From positions 87,423 to 151,422 of the forward strand of contig NZ_AXVM01000007.1 of NCBI RefSeq assembly GCF_000484635.1: a stretch of DNA of 64,000 nucleotides. The letters run 5' to 3'. The DNA comes from Comamonas badia DSM 17552. Its GTDB lineage: Bacteria > Pseudomonadota > Gammaproteobacteria > Burkholderiales > Burkholderiaceae_C. The notes beneath the pieces are model-generated. The model ran no database searches and was not told where the DNA came from. It worked only from the letters and a program-made list of their open reading frames with translations. Numbering within the stretch: position 1 is the first letter of the stretch; every line of letters starts with the position of its first letter. This document shows positions 7,546 to 16,900 of this stretch, piece after piece. A program made the position numbers and the translations under genes.

Positions 7546-8448
7546 TCAGCCTTGCGCCTTGCGCGCGGCCGTGCGCCGGATGGTTTCGTTGATTTCGGCG
7601 ATGGAGCGTTCGATCGCCTTGTCGTCCAGCACCTCGTCTGCCGGATCGAAATCGTCGGTCTGAATGGTAGAGGCAAACCCGTCTTCGCTGCCGGTATCGA
7701 TGCCATCGTCCTTGTCCGCATCGGGGATGATGGGCGTATCCCATTGCAGGGCCAGCGCGGTGACGTTGTCGCTGCCGCTGCCGGCGTTGCGCAGGGCGAG
7801 GTCGACCAGCATGGGCACGGCTTCGGCGACGCGCTGGCGCGAGAGGATCTGCACGATCGCCTCATCGCTCACGGCATCCCACAGGCCATCCGAACACAGC
7901 AGCAGGCGATCGCCCGCATCCAGCAGCACGGCGTTGGAGACGTCGTACAGCGGCCGCGCAGGCGAGCCCAGGCAGGTGAAGAGCACGTTGCGGTTGACCG
8001 GCTCGGCGCCCAGGGCGCCCTGCAGCTCGCGGTACGAATGGTCGCGGGTGCGCGCCAGCAGCGCGCCGCCGCGCACCAGATAGGCGCGCGAGTCGCCGCA
8101 GTGGGCCCAGCGGACCTGGCCGTCCTGCACCAGCGCCACCACCAGCGTGGTGCGCGGCGCATCGGGCAGGGAGCGCGATTTGGCATAGGCCAGGATGGCA
8201 TCGTGCGCGGCGATCACGCTGGCGGAGAGAAACAGCGCCACATCGTCGAGCGCCGGTCTGGCTTCGCGCTGAAAGCGCAGGGCCACGGTCTGAATGGCGA
8301 TCTGGGCCGCCACTTCGCCCTGCGGATGGCCGCCCATGCCGTCCGCCAGCACGAACAGACAGGCTTCGCGCGTGTAGGCGTAGCCCATGCGATCTTCGTT
8401 GTTGGCGCGCCCGCCCTGGCGGCTGAGCTGGAAAACCGAAAATTTCAT
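7546..8448 (-). CDS. PP2C-family serine/threonine protein phosphatase
   Basis: A 300-residue soluble phosphatase. The metal-binding acidic motifs are all visible: NNEDRMGYA (residue about 17), [10 protein letters not shown] (about 36-45), GDSRAYL (about 117), CSDGLWD (about 185) and GSDNVTAL (about 223). Family members use two Mn/Mg ions to remove phosphate from Ser/Thr. The C-terminal 60 residues are an acidic tail with no known domain. Its ATG overlaps the stop of the upstream kinase gene by four bases (ATGA), so the pair is translationally coupled and presumably acts on common substrates. Confidence 0.93.
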   Translation of the reverse strand: MKFSVFQLSRQGGRANNEDRMGYAYTREACLFVLADGMGGHPQGEVAAQIAIQTVALRFQREARPALDDVALFLSASVIAAHDAILAYAKSRSLPDAPRTTLVVALVQDGQVRWAHCGDSRAYLVRGGALLARTRDHSYRELQGALGAEPVNRNVLFTCLGSPARPLYDVSNAVLLDAGDRLLLCSDGLWDAVSDEAIVQILSRQRVAEAVPMLVDLALRNAGSGSDNVTALALQWDTPIIPDADKDDGIDTGSEDGFASTIQTDDFDPADEVLDDKAIERSIAEINETIRRTAARKAQG

Positions 8449-9467
8449 TTGGGCCGCATTCCTGTCGCAGCCGGCACCGTCGGCTTGATGATGGTTTTCT
8501 TCGCATCGCTGACGAAGGTATCGAGTTGCAAACGCATCTTCTCCGCCATCGACAGACGCGTGTAGCGGCGCTCACCCTCGCGTGAAAGCTCTTTCTGCAG
8601 CGCGAACACCGACTGCGGGCGGTCCAGCGGGTTCAGCGCCATGCACCACTCCACCAGCTCGATCAGATTGTCCGAATAGACGCCGCGCAGCTTCTGCAGC
8701 GACAGCGCCATCTTGTCCTTGGTCTGGCGCTGCGGCGCCTCGGTCGGCGGATAGCCCTGCATGCAGGCGAACATGCAGGCGCCGATGGCGTAGATGTCCG
8801 TCCAGGGCCCCAGCGCCGAATCACGCCGGTACATCTCGGGCGCGGCAAAGCCCGGCGTGTACATCGGGCGGGTGAAGTTGCCTTCCTTCGAGAGTACCTC
8901 GCGCGCCGCGCCGAAGTCGATCATCACCGCGCGGTTGTCGTCGGTGATGAAGACATTGGCTGGCTTGATGTCCAGGTGCAGCATCTTGTGCTGGTGCACC
9001 ACCCGCAGGCCGCGCAGGATTTCATCGAACAGCGAGCGGATCGTGGATTCGCGAAACACCTTGTCCTGCTTGAGGCTTCTGGCAGTGACGATGAACTCCT
9101 GCAGCGAAGCGCCCTCCAGGTAGTTCATCACCATGTAGACGGTGTCGTTCTCGCGAAAGAAATTGAGCACCGTCACGACGGATGAATGCGCAATCTGCGC
9201 CAGCGCGCGCCCCTCCTCGAAGAAGCTCTTGAGCCCCAGGCGGTAGAGCGAGAGTTTTTCCGGCGCCACCTGCGGCTGCAGTTCGCCCTGCGCGCGCGTC
9301 GCCAGCGATGCGGGCAGGTACTCTTTGATTGCCACCTGCTGACCGTCGCGGTCCAGCGCCAGATAGACGACGCCGAAACCCCCGGCGGCGAGGCGCCGCA
9401 TGATGCGATATCCGCCTATGGACGTGTCTTCAGGCAGCGGTGCAGGCTTGACCTTGGGCGATGACAT
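8445..9467 (-). CDS. Hanks-type serine/threonine protein kinase
   Basis: A 340-residue kinase without a membrane helix or sensor domain. The glycine loop is RLAAGGFGVVYLA (about 25-37), the ATP lysine is in VAIKEYLP, the catalytic loop is HLDIKPANVF (HRD changed to HLD, catalytic Asp retained), followed by DFGAARE and the APE-like AAPEMY. All residues needed for phosphotransfer are present. The C-terminal 50 residues hold a basic tail with many Lys and Arg. It is coupled to the PP2C gene, a pair placed beside the rph cluster. Targets cannot be told from the sequence. Confidence 0.93.
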   Translation of the reverse strand: MSSPKVKPAPLPEDTSIGGYRIMRRLAAGGFGVVYLALDRDGQQVAIKEYLPASLATRAQGELQPQVAPEKLSLYRLGLKSFFEEGRALAQIAHSSVVTVLNFFRENDTVYMVMNYLEGASLQEFIVTARSLKQDKVFRESTIRSLFDEILRGLRVVHQHKMLHLDIKPANVFITDDNRAVMIDFGAAREVLSKEGNFTRPMYTPGFAAPEMYRRDSALGPWTDIYAIGACMFACMQGYPPTEAPQRQTKDKMALSLQKLRGVYSDNLIELVEWCMALNPLDRPQSVFALQKELSREGERRYTRLSMAEKMRLQLDTFVSDAKKTIIKPTVPAATGMRPK

Positions 9468-9499
9468 GGCGCTGGATCAATACGGGCACCTGACCGACA

Positions 9500-9512
9500 C
9501 GGGATAATCCCG
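9500..9512. promoter_or_regulatory. Inverted repeat with -10-like core in the kinase/yicC divergent gap
   Basis: CGGGATAATCCCG is a perfect inverted repeat centred on GATAAT, which also reads as a -10-like hexamer toward yicC. The gap 9468-9543 separates two divergent genes, so it must hold both promoters. The operator reading is tentative. Confidence 0.3.
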
Positions 9513-9543
9513 GAATCGCAGCGCATCAATCACGGAAAGCTTC

Positions 9544-10446
9544 ATGGCAGTTTATAGCATGACCGGCTACGCCAGCGTTCAGCAGAAAGCGGCTCGAACG
9601 CAGGGCAGGGACGATGGCGCCAGGCTCGGGTTGGAGGTGCGCTCGGTCAACAGCCGCTTTCTCGATGTGAGCCTGCGTCTGGCCGATGAACTGCGCCAGC
9701 ATGAATCGGCGCTGCGCACCCTGGTGTCCCGCCAGCTCAAGCGCGGCAAGGTCGAGCTGCGCGCGTTTGTCGTCTCTGCGGAAGCGGGCGCGCTGCACGC
9801 GCCGGATACGGCCACGCTGCAGCGCATGGCCGCGCTGCAGGAGGGCGTGCGCGCCTGGCTGCCGGAAGCACGGCCCCTGTCCGTTGCGGACATCCTTCGC
9901 CTGGGAACGGCGGTGGGCGGGCCCCAGGCCGAATGGGGCGAGGTACTGCTGGAGCTGGCCCGGCAGGCACTGCAAGGGCTTTGCGCGGCGCGCGAACGCG
10001 AGGGCGAGCGCCTGGTGCAGATGCTGCTGGAACGCGTGCAGCAGCTGCGTGCGCTGGCGCTGCAGGCTGGCCCGCTGGTGCCGCAGCTGGTGCAGCAGCA
10101 GCGCCAGAAGTTTCTCGACCGCTGGCAGCAGGCTCTTCAATCTGCCGAGGGCAGCCCCATGCCCGAGGCGGCGCAGGAGCGCGCGCTGGCGGAGGCGACC
10201 GCCTTTGCCCTGCGCATCGACGTGGCCGAAGAGATCACGCGGTTGCAGTCGCATCTGGACGAGATCGAGCGCCTGCTTCAGCAGGGCGGCGAGGTCGGCA
10301 AGCGGCTGGACTTTCTCATCCAGGAACTGCACCGCGAGGCCAACACGCTGGGCTCCAAGTCCGCCAGCATCGAGCTCACGCGCATCAGCGTGGACATGAA
10401 GGTGCTGATCGAGCAGATGCGCGAGCAGGTGCAAAATATAGAGTAG
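9544..10446 (+). CDS. yicC: YicC-family endoribonuclease
   Basis: A 300-residue protein starting [12 protein letters not shown], the hallmark N-terminus of the family, with [20 protein letters not shown] following. The C-terminal DUF1732-type half contains [18 protein letters not shown] and [22 protein letters not shown], which is strongly conserved. The E. coli homologue is a metal-dependent endoribonuclease that acts on RNAs including a small RNA. The gene precedes gmk, the common order yicC-gmk-rpoZ, and is divergent from the kinase gene with a 76-bp promoter gap between them. Confidence 0.93.
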   Translation: MAVYSMTGYASVQQKAARTQGRDDGARLGLEVRSVNSRFLDVSLRLADELRQHESALRTLVSRQLKRGKVELRAFVVSAEAGALHAPDTATLQRMAALQEGVRAWLPEARPLSVADILRLGTAVGGPQAEWGEVLLELARQALQGLCAAREREGERLVQMLLERVQQLRALALQAGPLVPQLVQQQRQKFLDRWQQALQSAEGSPMPEAAQERALAEATAFALRIDVAEEITRLQSHLDEIERLLQQGGEVGKRLDFLIQELHREANTLGSKSASIELTRISVDMKVLIEQMREQVQNIE

Positions 10447-10449
10447 TCA

Positions 10450-10474
10450 AAACAATAGCTGTCAACGCATGCCT
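10450..10474. repeat. Half copy (left arm) of the palindromic repeat, copy C
   Basis: AAAACAATAGCTGTCAACGC is almost identical to the left arm of copy A, but the right arm is missing and the gmk reading frame begins at once. It looks like a truncated or decayed repeat between yicC and gmk. Confidence 0.55.
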
Positions 10475-11098
10475 ATGATGGATTATCCGGGGAATTTGTT
10501 TGTGGTTTCAGCCCCCAGCGGCGCGGGCAAGTCGAGTCTGGTGAACGCGCTGATGGAGCTCGATGCGCTGGTGCGTCCGTCGATCTCGCACACCACACGC
10601 GTGCCGCGCGGGCAGGAGATGGATGGGCGCGAATACCACTTCACCACGGTGGAAACGTTTGATGCGATGGTGGCCGCCGATGCCTTCGTCGAATGGGCCA
10701 ACGTGCACGGCAACCGCTATGGCACCTCGCGCCAGGCCATCGAGGAGCGCGTTGCCCAGGGCGGCGACGTGATTCTGGAAATCGACTACCAGGGCGCCGA
10801 GCAGATCAAGCGCGCGTTTGCGAACGCGGTGCTGGTGTTCGTGCTGCCGCCGAGCTGGGAAGAATTGCGCGCCCGGCTGCTGCGCCGGGGCGAGGACAGC
10901 GCCGACATCATCGACAAGCGCCTCGCCAACGCCGCGCAGGAGATGGACCAGGTGGAAAAATTCGACTTCGTTATAATCAACGAGGTCTTTGAGCGCGCAC
11001 TTTTCGACCTGAAAACCATTGTTCATGCCCAGCGCCTGAAGGTGGCAGCGCAGCGCAGAGCCCGCGCCGATACTTTCAAATCGCTGCGCCTCGCCTAG
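10469..11098 (+). CDS. gmk: Guanylate kinase
   Basis: A 209-residue enzyme that makes GDP from GMP and ATP. The P-loop is [11 protein letters not shown] near residue 14, then [19 protein letters not shown] for GMP binding, [12 protein letters not shown], and the lid region RGEDS. Length is typical. Start choice is uncertain: ATG at 10469, 10475 and 10478 are all in frame, and the first overlaps the end of a half palindromic repeat; the start at 10478 ([11 protein letters not shown]) would equal the usual family N-terminus. It is followed 23 bases later by rpoZ. Confidence 0.95.
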   Translation: MPMMDYPGNLFVVSAPSGAGKSSLVNALMELDALVRPSISHTTRVPRGQEMDGREYHFTTVETFDAMVAADAFVEWANVHGNRYGTSRQAIEERVAQGGDVILEIDYQGAEQIKRAFANAVLVFVLPPSWEELRARLLRRGEDSADIIDKRLANAAQEMDQVEKFDFVIINEVFERALFDLKTIVHAQRLKVAAQRRARADTFKSLRLA

Positions 11099-11121
11099 AT
11101 CACACCGGAGAATCTCACATC

Positions 11122-11325
11122 ATGGCCCGCATCACCGTGGAAGACTGCCTCGAGCACATTCCCAACCGTTTCCAGCTCGTGCTGGCTGCCACCTACCGCG
11201 CCCGCATGCTCAGCCAGGGGCATGCGCCCAAGATCGAAAGCCGCAACAAGCCCGGCGTCACGGCGCTGCGCGAGATCGCTGCCGGCAAGGTAGGCCTGGA
11301 GATGCTGAAAAAAGTGCCCGGTTGA
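11122..11325 (+). CDS. rpoZ: RNA polymerase omega subunit
   Basis: A 67-residue protein starting [20 protein letters not shown], with the conserved ATYRARML and [16 protein letters not shown] segments. Omega helps fold and assemble the beta-prime subunit and mediates ppGpp binding in many bacteria. It sits between gmk and spoT, the usual order, and is closed by an intrinsic terminator starting 23 bases after its stop, so the spoT promoter probably lies after that. Confidence 0.97.
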   Translation: MARITVEDCLEHIPNRFQLVLAATYRARMLSQGHAPKIESRNKPGVTALREIAAGKVGLEMLKKVPG

Positions 11326-11347
11326 CATTACGTCACGCATTTGACAC

Positions 11348-11375
11348 AAAAAGCACCGCAAGCCGGTGCTTTTTT
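11348..11375 (+). terminator. Rho-independent terminator after rpoZ
   Basis: AAAAAGCACCG (11348-11358) pairs with CGGTGCTTTTT (11364-11374), a long stem with a 5-base loop and a T run. It ends the gmk-rpoZ transcript. Confidence 0.9.
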
Positions 11376-11420
11376 GTTGTCTGCCGGGACTGCAAAGCTG
11401 CGTGCCGCTACATTTAGGGG

Positions 11421-13694
11421 ATGGGTGAAGGCTCGAAATTGCAGCTGGCCGATGATGTTGCCGTGCAGGATGCTCCGGCGCGCGCGGCTGTGGCTGCCGA
11501 TCCTGCCCTGGGCGCTGCGGCCGCGCAGTTTGCCACGCTGGCGCAGAAGCTGCATTATCTGGACGAGGCGGCGAGCGAACGGGTGCGCCAAGCCTACCAC
11601 TACGCCGATCAGGCGCACCTGGGGCAGTTGCGCAACAGCGGCGAGCCCTACATCACCCACCCGATTGCGGTCGCCAGCCTGTGTGCGGACTGGAAGCTCG
11701 ATGCCGAGGCACTCATGGCCGCCCTGCTGCACGATGCGCTGGAGGACTGTGGCGTCAGCAAGGCCGATCTGATAGAGCGTTTTGGCGCACCGGTGGCCGA
11801 TCTGGTCGATGGGCTGACCAAGTTGGACAAGCTGCAGTTCAACACGCGCGAGGAAGGCCAGGCGGAATCGTTTCGCAAGATGCTGCTGGCGATGGCGCGC
11901 GATGTGCGCGTGATCCTCATCAAGCTGGCGGACCGTACGCACAACATGCGCACCCTAGGCAGTGCGCCGCGCAGCAAATGGCACCGCATCGCCTCGGAAA
12001 CGCTGGAAATTTACGCACCCATCGCGCACCGGCTGGGCCTGAACCAGACCTACCGGGAGCTGCAGGATCTGTCGTTTCGCCATCTGCACCCCTGGCGCTA
12101 TGAGACGCTGGCCAAGGCGGTGGCGCGCTCGCGCGGGCGCCGCCGGGAGGCAGTGCAGAAGGTGCAGGCCGAGGTCGAGGCCGCATTTGCCCGGCAGGGC
12201 ATGCCGGTGCGCCTGTCCAGCCGCGAAAAAACCCTGTACGGCATCTACCAGCGCATGCAGGGGCGCCACCTGAGCTTTGCGCAAGTGGTGGACCTTTCCG
12301 GCTTTCGCGTGGTTGTACCGACCATCACCGATTGCTATACCGCCATCGGCGTGCTGCACCAGCTCTACAAACCGGTTCCGGGCAAGTTCACCGACCACAT
12401 TGCCATCGCCAAGGCCAATGGCTACCAGTCGCTGCACACCACGCTCGTGGGGCCCGCCAGCCTGAACATCGAATTCCAGGTGCGTACCGAGGAGATGCAC
12501 ATCGTCGCCGAGGCAGGCGTGGCGGCGCACTGGCTCTACAAGGCGCAGCACAAGGGCGGGGCCGAGGCGCAAAAGCTGGGCACGCGCTGGCTGCAGTCGC
12601 TGCTGGACATCCAGAACGAGACGCACGACGCAACCGAATTCTGGGAACACGTCAAGGTCGATCTCTTTCCGGACGCGGTCTATGTCTTCACGCCACGCGG
12701 CCAGATCATGGCGCTGCCCAGCGGCACGACGGTGGTGGATTTCGCCTACGCCATTCACAGCGATGTGGGCGATCACACGGTGGCGGCGCGGGTGAACCAC
12801 GAACAGGTGCCACTGCGCACCGTGCTCAAGACCGGCGATGTCGTCGAGATCATGACGGCGCCCGAGGCTGAGCCCAATCCCGCATGGCTGGGCTTTGTGA
12901 AGTCCGGCCGTGCGCGCTCCAAGATCCGGCTCTACCTCAAGACGCTGGCGCAGAAGGAATCGGTCGGATTGGGCGAAAAGCTGCTGGCGCAGGCGCTGCG
13001 CGCCGAGGGCGTGCAACAGCTGCCGACCGAGCAGGAGCATGCAGCGCTGTGGGAGAAGCTGCTGCGCTTTACCGGCCACCGCACGCGCGATGAGCTGCTG
13101 ACCGACATCGGCCTGGGCAAGCGCGTGGCGCGCATCGTCGCGCGTCGCATCGTCGCATTGCTCTCCGAGGGCGGCCTGCGCCCCGATGTGCTGCTGCTCA
13201 CGCGTGAGCGCTACAGCGCCGAGGACAGTCTCTCGCAGGGCGGTGTGCTGCTCGATGGCAGCGAGCGCGCAACCGTGCACTACGCCAGATGCTGCCATCC
13301 GGTGCCGGGCGATCCCGTGGTCGGCTACCTGGAGCGCGGCGAAGGCCTGGTCGTGCACCACGCCCAGTGCGAAGTGGCGCGGGAACTCCAGCGCAAGGAT
13401 GGCGAGCGCTTTCTCAGTGTGGACTGGGCCGATGAGCCCACACGCAATTTCGAAGCCGCCATCACGGTGACGGTGAACAACCACAAGGGCGTGCTGGCGC
13501 GCGTGGCCACCGAGCTTGCCAGCTGCGAGGCCGACATCGTGCACATGGACATGGATGACGCCACCGGCACCACGGCCGATCTGCGATTCACCGTGGCGGT
13601 GCGCAATCTGGCGCATGTCGAATCCATTCTGCGCAGCCTGCGGCGCATGAATGTCGTGCTCAAGGTGGAGCGGGTGTTTTCCGTCAGCGCCTGA
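11421..13694 (+). CDS. spoT: Bifunctional (p)ppGpp synthetase/hydrolase (SpoT/Rsh)
   Basis: A 757-residue protein, typical for long Rsh enzymes. The N-terminal HD hydrolase has an intact LLHDALEDCG box near residue 103, and the synthetase domain contains SSREKTLYGIYQRM and ANGYQSLHTTLVGP (about 330-345). A TGS domain (VYVFTPRGQIMALPSG, about 420) and a C-terminal ACT domain (about 680-757) follow. Because the HD motif is intact, the enzyme can degrade as well as make the alarmone, unlike RelA of Gammaproteobacteria. It sits downstream of rpoZ as in E. coli and Burkholderiales. Confidence 0.96.
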   Translation: MGEGSKLQLADDVAVQDAPARAAVAADPALGAAAAQFATLAQKLHYLDEAASERVRQAYHYADQAHLGQLRNSGEPYITHPIAVASLCADWKLDAEALMAALLHDALEDCGVSKADLIERFGAPVADLVDGLTKLDKLQFNTREEGQAESFRKMLLAMARDVRVILIKLADRTHNMRTLGSAPRSKWHRIASETLEIYAPIAHRLGLNQTYRELQDLSFRHLHPWRYETLAKAVARSRGRRREAVQKVQAEVEAAFARQGMPVRLSSREKTLYGIYQRMQGRHLSFAQVVDLSGFRVVVPTITDCYTAIGVLHQLYKPVPGKFTDHIAIAKANGYQSLHTTLVGPASLNIEFQVRTEEMHIVAEAGVAAHWLYKAQHKGGAEAQKLGTRWLQSLLDIQNETHDATEFWEHVKVDLFPDAVYVFTPRGQIMALPSGTTVVDFAYAIHSDVGDHTVAARVNHEQVPLRTVLKTGDVVEIMTAPEAEPNPAWLGFVKSGRARSKIRLYLKTLAQKESVGLGEKLLAQALRAEGVQQLPTEQEHAALWEKLLRFTGHRTRDELLTDIGLGKRVARIVARRIVALLSEGGLRPDVLLLTRERYSAEDSLSQGGVLLDGSERATVHYARCCHPVPGDPVVGYLERGEGLVVHHAQCEVARELQRKDGERFLSVDWADEPTRNFEAAITVTVNNHKGVLARVATELASCEADIVHMDMDDATGTTADLRFTVAVRNLAHVESILRSLRRMNVVLKVERVFSVSA

Positions 13695-13711
13695 GGAACC
13701 CCTGAGTTTTT

Positions 13712-14323
13712 TCAGCGCTGGTGCCGGATGGCGTTTTTTGGCCGGAAGGCCTTGCAGACCGCATCCACGGTTTCCAGGTAGGGCCCGCCGATCAGGTCGA
13801 TGCAGTAGGGCACTGCGGCAAAGATGCCGGGCACGAGCCCGCTGCCGTCACTGTTCTTGAGTCCTTCCAGCGTTTCGGCAATCGCCTTGGGCTGGCCGGG
13901 CAGGTTGATGATGAGGCTTTGCCCGCGGACCACCGCCACCTGGCGTGAGAGGATGGCCGTGGGCACGAAGTGCGCGCTGATGCGGCGCATCTGTTCGCCA
14001 AAGCCGGGCATCACCTTGTCGGCCACGGCCAGCGTGGCCTCGGGTGTCACGTCGCGCGGCGCCGGGCCCGTGCCGCCGGTGGTCAGGATGAGCGAGCAGC
14101 CGCGCTGCGCCAGTTCGATCAGCGTGGTGCCGATGCCTTCCTGCTCATCCGGAATCAGGCGCTGCTCGAAGGTGATGGGGTTGAGCAGCGCGCGCGTGAG
14201 CCAGTCCTTGAGCGCCGGCAGACCTTTGTCTTCGTAGACGCCGCTGCTGGCGCGATCGCTGATGGAGACCAGACCGACCGTGACGGCTTCGGGCGCGGGC
14301 AGGGCAGTGGCGGTGTCATTCAT
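13712..14323 (-). CDS. mog: Molybdopterin adenylyltransferase MogA
   Basis: A 203-residue enzyme starting at ATG 14323. It adenylates molybdopterin before molybdate insertion, with a signature LILTTGGTGPAPRDVTPEAT region (about 87-106) and INLPGQPKAIAETL near the C-terminus. A second GTG/ATG upstream (14353) would extend into the neighbour. The start overlaps the stop of darP by eight bases. It is convergent with spoT. It gives the window a molybdenum-cofactor step, which may matter for the ModE block 2 kb away. Confidence 0.93.
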   Translation of the reverse strand: MNDTATALPAPEAVTVGLVSISDRASSGVYEDKGLPALKDWLTRALLNPITFEQRLIPDEQEGIGTTLIELAQRGCSLILTTGGTGPAPRDVTPEATLAVADKVMPGFGEQMRRISAHFVPTAILSRQVAVVRGQSLIINLPGQPKAIAETLEGLKNSDGSGLVPGIFAAVPYCIDLIGGPYLETVDAVCKAFRPKNAIRHQR

Positions 14324-14960
14324 GGTCGTCGTTCGTATCCTGGGGTGTGCCAAGCACCTGCGCGCGCAGCACTTGAAACAGTTCGCGGTAGGCGCGGCTT
14401 CTACGCGGCGCGGCGCCTTGCGATACTTCGGCGGCCGTGAGCGGCGGATTGTCCTTGCGTGCCTGGCGGATCAGCGTGCGCAGGTGCTGGATGTCGCTGC
14501 CCGGGTACTCGTCCAGCCAGGCGCTCAGCACCTCATCGTCCGCCAGCAGGCGCTCGCGCCATTGCTCGGCCTGGTGCAGCGCCAGCACTTCCTGCTGATG
14601 GCCCGCGCCATCGCTGGCAAGGCTCTCGCGCACCTTCGTCAGGGTGTCTTGATCGAGTTTGCGCATCAGTTTGCCCACGAGCTGCATCTGGCGGCGGCGC
14701 CCCTCGTGCGCGGTGATGCGCCTGGCTTCTGCCAATGCTTCGAGCAGCCTTTCGGGCAATTGCAGGCCATCGAGGCGATCCGCGCTCAGGGTGAGCAACG
14801 CTGCGCCCAGCGCCTGCAGCTCGGTGCTCTCGCGCTTGAGATCGGTCTTGCTCTGGCCGGGCGTGCCGCGCAGCTCGGACTTGAACTGTTCGTCGAGCTC
14901 GCTGCCTTCGGCGATGAACTGGCCTTTGACGTAATAGCCTCGGGTGGGTTTGCGTGGCAT
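14316..14960 (-). CDS. darP: Ribosome-associated protein DarP (YjgA family)
   Basis: A 214-residue protein starting MPRKPTRGYYVKGQFIAEGS at 14960. The E. coli homologue associates with late 50S assembly intermediates and is a dual-action assembly factor. Conserved YjgA stretches are SKTDLKRESTELQALGAAL, EARRITAHEGRRRQMQLVGK and LRTLIRQARKDN. It shares a divergent 67-base gap with pmbA. The same darP-pmbA divergent arrangement is common in Proteobacteria, which supports both calls. Confidence 0.92.
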   Translation of the reverse strand: MPRKPTRGYYVKGQFIAEGSELDEQFKSELRGTPGQSKTDLKRESTELQALGAALLTLSADRLDGLQLPERLLEALAEARRITAHEGRRRQMQLVGKLMRKLDQDTLTKVRESLASDGAGHQQEVLALHQAEQWRERLLADDEVLSAWLDEYPGSDIQHLRTLIRQARKDNPPLTAAEVSQGAAPRRSRAYRELFQVLRAQVLGTPQDTNDDHE

Positions 14961-15027
14961 TGAGATGCGGGGAATTTTGCTTGTGGAGGCCGCCCACGGA
15001 TGGGCGCCAAGTATCATAGCCGCCGCC

Positions 15028-16416
15028 ATGAATACCACTGCCAACGCAACGCCCGAAGCGGGCTTCAGCTATTCGCGCCCCTTCTTCGAAGACCTGGTCG
15101 ATCAGGCACTGGCGCATGCCCGCAAGCTCGGCGCGACGGACGCGGGCGCCGATGCGTCCGAGGGCTGTGGCCTGTCGGTCGGCGTGCGCCGCGGGCAACT
15201 GGAGAGCGTGGAGCGCAACCGCGATAAATCGCTGGGCGTGACGGTCTATATCGGCCAACGGCGCGGCAACGCCAGCACCTCGGATTTTTCCGTCCAGGCG
15301 GTGCGCCAGACGGTGCAGGCGGCGTATGACATCGCGCGCTTCACCGCCGAAGATCCGGTGGCCGGGCTGCCCGATGCGGCGGACATCGCGCCAGAGGCTT
15401 CGCACCGCGATCTGGACCTGTTCCACCCCTGGGCCGTCACCAGCGAGGAGGCGGCGCGCATGGCGCTAGAATGCGAAGAGGCGGCACTCAAGACCCACAA
15501 GCGCATCACCAACAGCGAAGGCGCGGGCGTCTCGGCGCAGCAAAGCCATTTTTTCAGCGCGCACACGCGCGGCTTTCGTGGCGGCTACGCCAGCTCGCGC
15601 CACAGCCTGTCGGTGGCGCCGATCGCCTCGCTGCCTGGCAAACATGGCGAGATGCAGCGCGATTCCTGGTACAGCTCCGAGCGCGACGCGGCGCACCTGG
15701 CCACGCCAGCGGCTGTCGGGCGCTATGCGGCCGAGCGCGCGCTCTCCCGCTTGGGCGCGCGCAAGATCGCGACTACCGCCTGCCCGGTACTGTTTGAATC
15801 ACCGTTGGCGGCGGGGCTGCTCGGCGGCTTCGTGCAGGCCGTGAGCGGCGGTGCGCTGTACCGCAAGAGCAGTTTTCTGCTCGATTCACTGGGCAAGCCG
15901 GTTTTTCCGAGCCACATCGAAATCCTTGAAGACCCTTTCGTGCCGCAGGGCAAGGGCAGTTCGCCGTTTGACGACGAAGGCGTGCGCGTGGCGCCGCGCA
16001 AGGTGGTCGAAGGCGGGCGCGTGGCGGGCTATTTCCTCTCCAGCTATTCGGCGCGCAAGCTGGGCATGCACACCACCGGCAATGCGGGTGGCTCGCACAA
16101 CCTCACGCTGATGTCCAAGCGCACCAGGGCGGGCGACGATCTGCCCGAGATGCTGCGCAAGCTTGGCACCGGTCTGTTCGTGATCGAGCTCATGGGCCAG
16201 GGCGTGAACTACGTTACCGGCGACTATTCGCGCGGTGCCAGCGGCTTCTGGGTGGAAAACGGCGAGATCGCCTACCCGGTGCACGAGATCACCATCGCGG
16301 GCAATCTCAGGACCATGTTCAAGGGCATCACCGCCGTGGGCGCCGATGCCTATGGCTATGGCGCCAAGACGGTGGGCTCCATCCTCGTCAACCGGATGAC
16401 GCTGGCGGGCAGCTGA
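15028..16416 (+). CDS. pmbA: Metalloprotease PmbA/TldE
   Basis: A 462-residue protein. Start ATG 15028 is in the divergent gap with darP. TldE-family signature parts are EGCGLSVGVRRGQLESVERNR (about 40-60), YIGQRRGNASTSDFS, and the C-terminal GVNYVTGDYSRGASGFWVENG motif. TldD/TldE form a heteromeric protease that trims peptide precursors and the CcdA antitoxin; TldE is the partner without the catalytic zinc site. The partner tldD is not in this window. Confidence 0.95.
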   Translation: MNTTANATPEAGFSYSRPFFEDLVDQALAHARKLGATDAGADASEGCGLSVGVRRGQLESVERNRDKSLGVTVYIGQRRGNASTSDFSVQAVRQTVQAAYDIARFTAEDPVAGLPDAADIAPEASHRDLDLFHPWAVTSEEAARMALECEEAALKTHKRITNSEGAGVSAQQSHFFSAHTRGFRGGYASSRHSLSVAPIASLPGKHGEMQRDSWYSSERDAAHLATPAAVGRYAAERALSRLGARKIATTACPVLFESPLAAGLLGGFVQAVSGGALYRKSSFLLDSLGKPVFPSHIEILEDPFVPQGKGSSPFDDEGVRVAPRKVVEGGRVAGYFLSSYSARKLGMHTTGNAGGSHNLTLMSKRTRAGDDLPEMLRKLGTGLFVIELMGQGVNYVTGDYSRGASGFWVENGEIAYPVHEITIAGNLRTMFKGITAVGADAYGYGAKTVGSILVNRMTLAGS

Positions 16417-16511
16417 CCGGCGTACCGGCGGTCGCGCAGCCTGCGTGCCCGGGATGCTGCCGTGGACGCAGGCCCACCCGCCCTGCGTGTTGCCACTATC
16501 GTGACCGACGC

Positions 16512-16859
16512 TCAGGGAGAGAGCATCCCGGTCAGCGCCGCCAGGTCCTGGGCCGCTGCCCGGCTGGCGGTGGCCTCGACATCCCGGTAACGCCGGATCA
16601 GCAGGGCGCCCACCGGCGTCAGGCGGGTGCCGCCGCCGTGCGCGCCGCCCAGGGTGGTCTCGATCGCCGGGGAGCGCAGCGCGCCGCTGAGCTCTTCGAG
16701 CAGCATCCACGCGCGCCGGTACGACATGCCCATCCGCCGGGCCGCGCCCGCGATGGATCCCGTTTCGGCCACCGCCTCCAGCAGCGCGATCTTGCCGGGT
16801 CCGACGGCGATCGTCTTGCCCCGATAAATGCGCAGACGGAATTGAGCTTTTGCCTTCAT
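16512..16859 (-). CDS. Short ModE-like molybdenum-responsive transcription regulator (DNA-binding domain only)
   Basis: A 115-residue protein with the winged-helix DNA-binding domain of ModE: IAVGPGKIALLEAVAETGSI (about 16-35), AARRMGMSYRRAWMLLEEL (about 39-57), and GGGTRLTPVGALLIRRYR. The molybdate-binding TOBE (Mop) domains of full ModE are absent, so it must sense in another way, through a partner, or bind constitutively. It is convergent with pmbA (95 bp gap) and divergent from the lipoprotein/peroxidase/TrmO genes, with a ModE-type operator in between. It probably controls that run and itself. Confidence 0.88.
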   Translation of the reverse strand: MKAKAQFRLRIYRGKTIAVGPGKIALLEAVAETGSIAGAARRMGMSYRRAWMLLEELSGALRSPAIETTLGGAHGGGTRLTPVGALLIRRYRDVEATASRAAAQDLAALTGMLSP

Positions 16860-16900
16860 GCGGCGTATTTTTACCGCCGGAACTGGGGATCCTCAAGATA

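Noticed and set aside
11955..13616. Minus-strand frame of 553 codons inside spoT.
   Set aside because: Shadow of spoT; its HD, synthetase, TGS and ACT domains leave no doubt about the coding strand.
11421..13694. Monofunctional RelA.
   Set aside because: The HD-box LLHDALEDCG is intact, indicating hydrolase activity as in SpoT/Rsh.
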